Below, in pieces: positions 39,201 through 51,200 of a stretch of 64,000 nucleotides of DNA. The notes below the pieces were generated by a model. It saw nothing but the letters and a program-made list of their open reading frames with translations, did not search any database and had not been told where the DNA came from. Source of the DNA: Protonemura montana (Eukaryota; Arthropoda; Insecta; Plecoptera; Nemouridae). Both the position numbers and the translations under genes were made by a program. The stretch is from the NCBI GenBank assembly GCA_947568835.1, contig OX387606.1, positions 7,254,001-7,318,000 of the forward strand. The letters are read 5' to 3'. How positions within the stretch are numbered: position 1 is the first letter of the stretch; the number at the start of each line of letters is the position of its first letter.

Positions 39201-42200
39201 TATTTCCAGGGCCTATTAAAAATCAATTCTCAATCGAAATTTGATATACTGATATTCAATTTTCATACTATATAAAAGATAAGCACTATAATTTTCCGCA
39301 AAATGCTCCGAGCGTAAACTGGTGCCAAAATACCACCTCCGAAGACCGTATTATCACTCATTAATCAAAAAGCAGTCACTATCGATAGCGCCCTCTATCA
39401 AATCTACCTAATTTCAATAATTACTCTACATTAGTCATCCTCATTTTTCGGCAGACCAAAAAATGTAGCACACACTTCGTCGTTTTTGAACGCAACAAAC
39501 TCTATCATATTTTCGTTTTTTTATTTCCAATTTGCGACCATCACATTTTATTTTAAAAAAAAATGCTTTGCAAAATGCCGCCCACGCTGCATCTCATTCT
39601 GAGACAATCAACTCGGAAGTAATAACATTTCTGACAATCGTACACATAGAGTTGCGAGCTTCCTGTTGTCGTGGAGGACCTATTCTTTCCGCATTTTATT
39701 GCGTATCGCTGTGCTTCATGCCCGGCGGACATTTGTGCCAGAGAGCCGTGCGGATTGCCACTCTATGATATCATTGCAACTTTAATTGACCCGACATATG
39801 CACGGTGCCGCGTAGCCTCGCGGAACCGCACAACGCCCCCCCCCCCCCCCCCCCCCCAACCCCCCAATATTCGGCAGAAAAAAAAACTTTATTAATCTGC
39901 CAAAAAGAGCAGGATTTCCACACATCCACATCCATACCCGAGCGCTCTCATACCAATTGCAGCATAGGAAGATACGTTTTTATTTTCCAAAGAAGACAGT
40001 AAAATAACACACTTACTTTGATGAATTAACTATATATATTTAATCAGCCAAACTGGATGTGGGTCTCAGACGTGTAATTACCGAGCCCGCGATCGTAATG
40101 TTATCAAGATCGCCAATCAGATGTGGCAATTACGCTATAGTGCACGATCGATGCGTATTGGCTATGTGTCGAAATTTGCATCTGGCGGCCGGCCGATACC
40201 GATTTGTCTCACATACACACACACACACACACATGTGAAATTGATTGCACTGTATATGTACTAGGTTGTGCGATTTTTCGTGCGCTGATCAAATGCACAA
40301 ACCAGCCTACACCCTTGCGCGGCTAACGCCATAGTGCGAAATCGCCGACGGCAACGGTCATTGCTCTATATATTGCAATGAAAAAGAAACCAAATCGATT
40401 TACAATATCTTGATCTATATAATAATAGTGTTACCTCATGTCGATCTGTGTAGGTATTGTTCCTTAAATAGCATTCGATCGCCGGAGGGTTGCTAAATTT
40501 TAATTTATTATCTCCGAGTGCCATTTACCAATGATATTGTTGCATGATATACAGAGAGTATAATAATGTGTAAGTAAACTTTCTTCTTTCTCCTTCCAGT
40601 TAAAGATCAATGTTGAATGTTGAACTGTTCGCGCTTCTTGTTTCCAACTAGTTGGCTATATATACTGACGACTGTTTTGTTTTACTGTGGAGGCGCCGGG
40701 TTTTTTCCTCGGGAGAAATGCGCGGCCAGTTTCTTTCTCTGTCTGTTTTATATATCCATAGCCTAATTACGATTCATTGATTTTAATGATTTTACTCTAT
40801 GCCGACGAAATCTCGTTCGGTTGATCTGGACAGAACTTGACCGCGTGTTCAGGTCGTTATAAGGAACAAGCTATGAACAAACAAATCACGTGATCAATCA
40901 CCCTGGACAAAGACGAATTGATCAATTAATTGTGGTCTGGTTTTGTATGCGGTGTCGGCGACTACTTGGTACTGCTCGATGGTGATTTCTTCATTGATTA
41001 GCCTTAAACGGAGGCATTGATCTTTGGGACGATCAACTCCACCCACTAAAGCTTCTTAGCAATGCTCACTTCTTATTTCTCACATTCTCACATGAAGTTT
41101 GCATGGGCATCGGGGGTTAAAACCACAAATCGTCGATAAAGGAGCTATTTTCAGATTAGGTTCCGAAATATCAACCAATCCCAGACAGTGTTTTCGGATT
41201 TTGAGGTGTTGTTAACATAGTGATAACAAATTTATCCTCCAATGTATGTGAGTCATGTTAAGTTTGTGGGGGTTAACCCTTTGCGGTCGTATGTCGAATG
41301 TCATTCGAATTTTTTTCATTATAGCTGAAATGCAAGTATTGGCGGATGCTTTTACCGTTATCATACTTAAAAAGTTTTTAAAATGTAGACAAATAAGGTA
41401 ATTATTGCATATATTTCGAAAATATAGATTTCTTAATTACATTTTTAGGTTCCCTGTTAATACTGTAAATCTATTGTGGACTCAAAAGGGTTAAACTTTG
41501 TGTAACTGGGTTGTTGCCGACTGGTTTCATATGAGAACAGTATAGGTACACACGTTGGTAAAACCTAATAAAGTTGTTGACACAACGAAAATGACATCCT
41601 CCAATTAGTGCCCTTAGCTGTGCACACCTTTAGCCTCACAACATAATAAACACAACGCTATCGATTGTATAACAAGTTTTATCGTGTAAAGGTGCCAGTC
41701 TTCGATGCAATAGACCAAAGGTAAATGATTTGACAGAAGACTTGCTTCGTACATAAATCAAACGGGCAGACCGCTTGTCAAAAAATTCTGCTAGAATTTT
41801 TTAAAATCACATTCAGGAAGTTTAAACTTGAAACGTCATTGCTAATTAGAAAGTGTGTCTGCCCTCTTTCCCCTCGTCTTAGGACTATGAATTCATGGGC
41901 ACCATAGTCCGTTCACGTTGTCAGTCATGTTTTGACCAGCCACAGTACATCGAGCGTGATGTGTGATTTCATTTCGGTATTCCCCTCGTTCGGCATGATT
42001 TTTATCGTTTCTCGTGACGATGTTTCGTGTATCGGAAGTGGATATTGATGCGTCGTCCATCACGTATTGGCCACCCACACGCGTGTCCGCGTGGTCGCCG
42101 GACCCGATTGTCGCATCGATCAGGTTCTGTTCTTGAACTCTATCCGAATGGGCCAGAGAGAAAGTAAATCGGGTTACTACCGCACTTCTTATACACGCGT

Positions 42201-45200
42201 GTCTTTCTCATGAATATAGAATGGGAGACCCTTTTTATTTCCACATGTGTTTATTTTCTTTCTAGGTAGCGTGTGTCTCTTGAAGTTATCTGCATTTCAA
42301 GTCAACCTGCGATTTCATTTGCTGGCGAATGCCGAAACTAAATATGCTAAATGTGCTTGTGACTTTCTTGCAATCATTTCTTTTCAAATTAGAAAGAACG
42401 TTTTCAAGAATCCATTTTCCAATAGATTTTTGCCCCAGGAAAAGAATTCCGTAATATGTTATATGTTTGATTTCCAATTCGTTTCGAACCGGGGCAAGCT
42501 CAGGTAGTGCCCACCACTGATACGAAACCAGCTAAAGGCGCACCAGTTCCTTCACCCGGGCATTGGCATGTGCTCCAAGATTTGGAGCTTGGCTCGTGTC
42601 TATGGAAGTTGATCGCATTTTTTAACGGGGAACATCCCTTCCCCTCACGAGAGGAAATTGAGAGTGTTACCAATGGTGTTGCTGACAACAATAGCAAAGA
42701 CTAGCCAAAAGAAAGTCGCGTTTTCACTTACCATTATACCACATGAGATGAAGCGACACCCCTATTTTACTTTCATACCATAGCGTATCTTTGTCTTAAT
42801 GTTTCATTCGTCTTACTAGCGATAAATAGCGATGAATAATTCTCTTGGCTATAGTGTCCCCGGCTCTAAAACGAATTCGTTTGATTGCTTGGCTGCGATT
42901 TGTTCCTCCCCCACGTGGTATCAATCGCGACCACACCTCGCGTTGTCCACGCTAGGTATGCGATGAAAAAAGTTGTGAAACTATTGTTTTATCTCGTCGA
43001 ATGTCTACTAAAATAGCAGTAAACTCGTCACCAGCGTGGGCTTTTATTATGTGACATTTTATCACGGTGACCGTCCGCGTTCGGTATATTTTGCAATTAA
43101 ATTGCCTCCAATCATGTTTTATTAGACGAGCTAGAAGTTATACCCGACATTTTTTTTGGAAATGATGTGGGCGCCCGAAGGTCAAGCAGATTCCGTGGTG
43201 TCAAGGTGCACGGATTCAAATATCATCCAACCCCCCCCCCCCCCCCCCCCCCCCTCTATAGTCTCGTTAGGATAAGAGGGTAATGTTTAGGGGCTCTGTC
43301 AGGCGATCTAAGCATCTCCATGGCTACCAAAAGTTAAATCTACCATTGAATATCATATCCTAGAAAGTTTTTTTTTTGTTTTCAAAGTTGGCAACGAAAA
43401 TTACCTTCTTAGAAAAATTTGTGTATAGCAGCATTCCAATGGAGAAGCTTATGTTCGCAGTAGATTTCTTATTTCAACAAATAACCCTTTTCCCAGGTTT
43501 AAACAATGCAGTCACAAGTTTTCAAAAAAATACATTACCATACATATGTGCCGTAAAAAAAAATAAGTGTAACTCCACAACTTGCGTCTTGCGAGCTGAA
43601 ATAACAGCCACTCAAAATCTGCAATCACGATACATCTTTATGGCATGTATATAGAATACTACCTATAAATATTTTAACAATTATCTAAATTTTATTTGAA
43701 ATTGAAAGTTTATTTATTATTTATTCATTACCTAATCTATTCTAGACCAAGAAGTATTGTACGTCTGAAGTTTCTCCATCCCAGCTTGATATATTTCCAA
43801 CCACATCGTTTCTAAAATCTAAATACATAATAAATTGGTTCGGTTACAAAGCTCAGCAAATCTGCTCAAAGTCATTGCCCTTAATTAGAATCAAAAACTT
43901 AATTTTTTCTTCCAGCTCCTGTGTGGTCGGGTCCGACAGCACGCGAATCCTATGACTCTCCACGGGCGAACGGCATCGCCCCTCTCGACGTCCATTCCGA
44001 CGCCTCCGTCGCACACCCCGTGAATGGTTCGGAACCCACCCGACCAGCAATCATCCGCAAGTCCATGAAGTTTGTCGACTGGGACCCGGTCGGAGAGTCC
44101 CACGTGCCCTTACAGTCGGCGCGTTTGGACTGTTGGGACGAGTCCAACAAACCAGTACTGAAAAGAAAGTCGATGAAATTCGTGGAGCCTCCAGACGTGC
44201 ATCAGGACGCCGTTGATGGGAAAGGGGAAGAAAGCACGCTGCATACTGGCGGTCAAGCAGCTAGGCAGAATGTCGTGCAGAAAAAGAGTGTGGTTGATCC
44301 CGCGACGGTGCTTGCGTCTTATCCTGGATTTTGTGACGTCAGGGATTTGGATAAGAAGCGGAGGCCGAAGGTTCACTTAGATGTCATACAAAGTCAACGA
44401 ACGAAGTCTGATGCTCCACTGCGAGTCACAAATCTTAACGATAAGGTTCCGAAGGCTGAAAGTGAATTTGCACCGAGAAAGAAAGGCATGTTTTATTGAT
44501 TAAGAAATAAGTATTTATATTTTATGTAAACATTTTTCTTATCTTATTGAACTCGTGATTTAATTGTGCTTTCATTTAATTTGCAGCCACAATTACGCCA
44601 TCCACTTGGCGAGAGGAGAGAAAGAAGTTGAATGAAAAGACGATAAAAGAAAGGGTGCCAGCAAACACTGACCAACCGAAGGAAAACCACGATCACGAAA
44701 CCAAATCAATCGATATTTCTCCTATCCAAACCAGCCCCCAACCAGCATCAACCCCAAAAGATGCCGAGAACCCAAAACCTGTCAAAAGATTCAAGCCTAG
44801 GCCCCAAAAAGTGGAAGTCCGCGAAACTCGAGAGAAAAGTCCCCCGAAAGTGAGACGATATGACGTCGAAGAGACAAGAGAATTTATTGAGAGACAGAAA
44901 CAAGTGAGACTAGCGAAACTAGCAAAAGAAAGAGAAAACAAGCAGTCGCTTAAAGAAACGATCGCGATGAAACTGAAGGCGCTGCAAGAGAAACAATTGA
45001 AGTTAGTGCGCGCGAACGTAGAGGGCCGCATGGCTAGAAAATCGGCGTCGGGACGTCCCGCCAGTCAGCGTCGCTCTTCTACGGAGGCGTCCACCAAGAC
45101 GACGCCTCCGCGACGACTAGATACGACGCCGCTGCAACCGCCGACGGTGGGTCTACCATCAGCAAGGCTAAACAGTAGTCGGGACATGGACAGAATCGTC

Positions 45201-48200
45201 CAAACATTTACTGATAACTTGAGCAGTGAACAATATCCGTTGCGGACGCCAAGGCAAGGGGTGGTGATTTCCAATTCGCCACCTGAAAAGTTAGAAAAAT
45301 CGAAACCGTCTGCGGCGGTGCCACAATCGCGCGTGGAAACGGAAAGAAATTCAAACGACGCTCAAGTAAATGTGGAAGCTCAACATTTTGGAGGAAATTC
45401 TAATATTGCCGACGAGTTTTACATTGAGATGCAGAAAATGGACTCGAACACTAGAGAGCTGAAGAACGTGGAGTTGTCGAGGCAGCTGGAGTCGGCGCGG
45501 AACGACTTGTCGCAGCCTCTGGCGTCAAAGAGTGATGCGTCAGGTGAGAGCGTTCGCCGCAAAGGTGGCAGCACCGTGCACCAGCACAGAAATATCACGG
45601 CCAAAGTGACAGGTAAGAATGGTACATCTAGTTTTAACCGTATATACCGCTAAAGATTTCGCACCGTTGCAGGGTTTTTTGACAGCTAGTAACTCCCTAA
45701 TGATTATCTTGGGCCGTTTTCAATTTGTGCAACTATTATTATAATCAAGAAGGTTAGTTTAGGTTATACAATTAAATATGAATTTCTCATTCACGATCAA
45801 CGGGCGTTTTCCACCCCTCATTGTTGCCAAGATCACAATTGTAAGTATATGAGTCATTCCATATCGAGCCGGCACACTTAAAAAAAAATTGACCTTCACA
45901 TCTCAGATTTTTTTCAAAATGCTTTTTAAATGCACAAAAGGATTTTTTTGAAAATGTTGAATGCATTTGTGCATTTGGTGACTGGTAACAAACTCTGAAA
46001 TTTTAAAATAAATCTGAGATTTGAAGGTTTTTTTTTTTCGAATTGTGTCGGTTAAATGTGGAATGACCCATATGTGTTTTATGACATGACTATGTCATAT
46101 ACGATACATGACTATGTATCATTTTCAATTATTACATTTTCTTTTATTTAAAATGAAAATTTCGTGCGTGATAAAATTGAAAGTCTCTTTGTTCCACAAA
46201 GTTGTGTTTATCATTTTAGGCGGACTGCCATCTGTGTTGGAGTACGATCGCAAACGGAAAAGGAATCAGGCGGCCACCAAGATTCAGGCAGCTTTTCGCG
46301 GCTATCGAGTCAGGAAAATGACGGAGAATTCGGTGAACTACTGCAAGAAGTACGAGTTTTTCAAAGATCCTGACCGCAGTTTTGACTCTGATGTCAGCGA
46401 AGGCCCTCTGTCGGTACGTTGGATGAAAATTTCAGACATATTTTCATTCCTTGCTTTTTGTGTTTTTATTGATTTTTCAATTTTTTTTTTGTCATTCTCA
46501 GGATAGCGGCTCAAAGAAGAACGACGAAGAAAAACCGTCAAATAGATTTGACTTTGATTTCCGGCATTATCAACTACAGCCGCAACCAAATAACTTCATT
46601 TCGGCAGTGAAGCAAAAATTAAAGACTCATAGAAATGATCGTAATAACTGTTGGGTGCTCCCAAAAAGTACCCAGAAAGTACCCAACTCTCAATTGAAAA
46701 ACACTGCCAGGGTAGTCGATAGAAGCAGTTCCAAAGAGCCACTCATTCCCGTCAACGGATCTCCTAGAAGCATTCCAGTCCCACAAAAGTCGACCAAGTC
46801 TTACACTCAGGACTTTGACGACACTTTTGCCTCTTCCATCATTTCGATGGTAAACGGCAGCTCCTCAACGCACTCAAAAACAAGCATCATTCCTTCTTAC
46901 GTAAATGAACTGCAAACGGGCAATTCCGAGTCAATAAAGAACCTAATCATTCCTAACGTTGTGCTCGTTAGCAAGAGAGACAACGGAGATTCGACCCCTC
47001 GATCGATTTCGGAGAATTTATCTGTGTCGGCTTCGCTAGTCGCGTCCAGCAAGCGAAGTGTACATTCTAAGAAGACACCGTCGCAGCATTCGTCCGAGGG
47101 AAGCAAGGCGGCTAGAAAATCTCTCGACTTTCTGTCGCCGGAAAATCTCGGTTCCGTTCAGGAAAAGTTTTCCAGTTCGGGCAATGAGCGTGACGGCGAC
47201 TCTTATCCGTTGGATCGACAAGGAGGCGCAGAAAGAGTGCCACTCACCTCTTTTCCTACCGACTTCTCAAGACAAGGAAATCATCTTCAGAATGTTGATG
47301 CTAATGAGAATAAACCTCCTTTGGTGAGTTTAAGCTTTGCTTTTCCCGTCGTAGTACTATTTGTGAATTAAATGTAGACACTGTTTATTTTGCTGCTGTC
47401 TTCCTTGTACACAAATAATAGATGGAACACAAATAATCTTTCCTGTCCAATTATTCAAATTATAGCTGCCAGAGACAGATTTAACAAACTGTTTACTTTT
47501 ACTTCCCCAGTACCCACCAAATGCACTTCACCTCCAGTTCCAAGCCGAACTCAATCTTCTGGACTCTGTCGAAGAGTCCAGACGCCAGCTGCTAGAGGTG
47601 GAGAAGCTGCGCGCCGTCAATCTCGCACAGCAGGGCTCGTCCTCTTTGGCGCACGCCCTTAAGTGTGCCCAACAGAAGCACGAAGAGCATCTGAACGCCG
47701 TGGAGAGAAAGGTGGCGTTCGAAGAAGCTCTGCGAAGGGAGCGGCTGGAGTTGCAGAAATTCTTCAAAGATGCGCTCAAGAGTCAGACTTTGTTGAGGAA
47801 ATCCTCGTCTGAATCTTCAAAAATTACTGCCTCGGCACAAGTGAGTTCTACTTCCAATGTGCAAGTGCACAATGATTCGCTGAATTACTGAAAATGTATT
47901 GTCGTTTGCAGAGCTCGAATGATGCCGGTAAATCATCGATTCCTGAAGTTCTTGAGAGCGACAAAGAAAGTGGCGACGAGCGTGAGTTATCAGATCACGG
48001 GTCATCCATTAATGCTTCGTTGAGCGAGCATATCGAAGACGCAAGCTCACACACTGGCAGTGTTTCCGATTTAGGTTTGTCACGAATATTTCTACTTGTT
48101 TAAAAAATGTTATCATTGCGAGTCAGCTTGTCATGTTGTTTGTTTACACCCTTATTTAGAACTGTCTAGTCTGGACATCACTCGGAAAATGAAAATGCAA

Positions 48201-51200
48201 ATGCCCAATTTGGGTACGTCCGTGAACACCGTGTCTGACCTAGCTGCTGTGGACCACGCAGGCCAGAATGGAGGAGCGTCAATGGCCAAGTTTTCCTTCC
48301 ATTTGGTAATCTAATCAGAATTTCCTCTTCTCCCTTTCGTAAACTGTGTGACTTCTTGGGCGTCATTTCTCTTACCATGTTGGGACTTTTCAGTTGGAGC
48401 AGCTCGTTAGGGACGAAGAGCTGCGTGTTCAGCACCAGATGTCACTTCTTAAACTTCAAGACAAAACGCTCACTGAGAAAACCAAAGCAGAAATGGCGTG
48501 GCTTGAAGTTAAGAAAAGGTGATATCTACAAATTTATGTTGCTTAATGTATTGAATGTGTCAAACTCTGGCACCCTTTGTGTTAGTATCGATGAAAATGT
48601 TCTTACAATCAAATTGTTATTATTTTTAGGCAATTGCGTGGAAAGGGAATGGATAATCAAATGTCAGCAATAAAAAAGAAGCAACGAGGACTGATTCTGA
48701 AACTGCAGCAAGATAAAGAGGAGCTAGCCAGGTTTGTACCATTTAATTACACCTTTTTTCATTATAGGGTTGTACCGACCTTTTTCCATGCATAAACGCT
48801 AGAATAATTGACCTTGGCCCCTAAATGACACATAACCAGGTTTCCGTCGGAGCAGACAATATGGGTCAATAAGTTACTAGACTATTTGTGCTGTGGGAGT
48901 TTCACAAGGAAAATTTGAAATCGACGTCATTTTATAAACAAGTTTACGCGTAGGTGGAAAGAAAATTGAACATGGATTAAAGCTGTAGAATATTTCCATG
49001 AAATATGACAGCCAATTCGCTGAAGTCACCTGACGCTAGGTCGCGATGGCGATAGCCGCCCCTTGGGAACATAAATGTGCCCCACTTATGGTTTGGTTTA
49101 CAGCGAGTTATTTTGAAATCGAGTCTAAATGCCACCCTAAAAAGCTACCGAGGTCGCTTTTTGCTGTCATATTACGCTGTTATTTTATTATTATGAACAC
49201 TACTACCGTCTCAAAAATTGATGCCCAAACTGGGACATCCCCGTTTGGGCATCCATTTTTGAAACAGTAGTGTTGCAAGCGTTTGAAATTTAAATAAGAT
49301 TTAAAATATATTGCGCTGTTCTTTGTGTAAATCGTGTTGGCATCAATGTGGACATTTGTTACAGACTAAAAGAAACCCAGCGGATCGCTTCAGAGGAGCG
49401 CAAGATCATGCTTCGCTCGCAACAGCACGCATTGCGGATGGATCTAGCCACGCAGAATGCGTTTCTTTCATTCAAACCACCGGCTAATGGAAAAGAAATC
49501 TTAGCCATTCCACTACCTCATTCCAAATCGCCGTCAGAGAATTTGTCCGAACGCAAATCTAAGAGCAATGGAGAGAAAAGCAAAGATACCACTCTCGTCG
49601 AGACGGACCTCCAACAGTCCGACGTCCCCGAAGAAATCTCGATAAAAGCATCTCAGTCCGACAAGACCATGTCAACGCAAAGCCCCGACCAGTCCACGGA
49701 CACCAAAGTTGAAGTGCAATATTTGGAGCAATTCGTGCTCGACGGATTGAAGAAACTCGACAGAAACAAGCGCTCTCTAAACGAGCAAGCTAAAGAGCTG
49801 CAACTGAGGCGAGAAGCTGTTGAAAAATCGCTTGCCCAGCGTAAGCGTCTGGCAGACGAAGAGAAAATGGTGCAGGAGCTAGAAGCCCAGGAAAGTGCGC
49901 TCGCTATGGGTAACAATGTGGTGCAAAAACAGATTCGTTCGTTTCGAGACACCAGCACATCACCGTTTCAAACCATCGAAAAGCAGGACCCAAAGTCCAC
50001 CATTGGCGAGCATATTGTGAATTCAAAGTCGACTATTAGTGAACACATCTCGAATTCAGAGGCGTCGGTCGTCCAATCCGACATACGCCTCGATGTGAAG
50101 TCATCATCTTCTAATCCAGTTACAATGGTGGACAAGTCGACGTCTGCTTCAGTCGCGACAGACAATTATGTCGACGAAAGCTTCGAGTCTGCGATTAGTT
50201 CTGAGGCAAACTCAAACGCGACTGCATTAAATCAAGAGTCCCACTCTAAATCATCTCTAATTAAACGGTCCAACTCTGAGCGGCTGCCGAACCCAGTTCT
50301 TTCAATCAAAGCATCCCTCTCTCCACTCGTGACGAACAAAGCTAGACGCAGGTATTCGAGTGGATCCGACGATTCGATCATTTATTCGCAAACGGAGACA
50401 ACCTCCGAGCAAAGCGACGCCGAAGGGAGGATCACTGCTCTGAACGAGCAGCTCAAACGGAGGATGCTGGAGGCTGAGAGACTTCGTCGCGAGCAAAAGA
50501 GATTGAATCGGGAACGTTTGAGCTGCAAGGAGCAGACGTTGCTGAAACAAATACAAGAGTATGATAAGATCATTGCCCGTGCCAAGCAAGACATAGAGTT
50601 GGAACATGATAACCATCAAAGCGTCTCGATTGTACGCCCGAAAATTAAGCAGCCGAGAGTTGCCGAGAAGAAACAACCGATCGACGCTGGGCACTCTGCG
50701 AGTTCCCAAAATGTGCCTTTAGATTATGGTCCTCTAAAAATTAGGGTAGACTTTAATGAGACTGAAAATGAGAGCAATAAAATTTCTATTAGAAATGTGA
50801 TAGCAGAAGCCTTTAGTGCTGCAGAAGTGATAGATTCATCGCCATCGATCACGGAAAAACGGAAGGTAGAACCGGAAATATCAGACAAAAGTAGCAATAG
50901 TGTGGCGTCTATTTCAGAGCATATCGACGACGTTTCTGACAGCAACATTTCAGGGCCAGACAGTCGAAAATCGTACTCTGATGACTCGAGTGCGGAAACT
51001 ACAATTCATAGTTTAGTGCCATCTTTGAAGTCCGATGCTCTGGATAAAAAAGAGGTCGAATCGAAGGAACTTGCTCTAGAGCAAACGTCTCAGTCGAAAG
51101 AAGACGAAGAGAGCAAAGAGGACGCCTCTAAAGAGACTCCTGATCAAAAAGACGTTGAGGAAGACGCTCTCTCAACTGCTTCTAGTTTAAATGAAACCGA

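Larger units (their letters stand above)
37650..43915 (+). other. Largest CEP350 intron (6.3 kb)
   Basis: Contains a poly(C) tract at 39836-39857, a (CA)n run at ~40214-40232, a TTAA-flanked MITE at 41277-41490, an unassigned coding-like patch at 42471-42704 and a second poly(C) tract at 43231-43254. No further exon with matching phase was found. Confidence 0.5.

Noticed and set aside
48732-49364. Open frame at 49046-49270 as an extra CEP350 exon
   Set aside because: Joining 48731 to 49365 directly restores the conserved coil; the intronic frame has no acceptor/donor pair and overlaps a hairpin.
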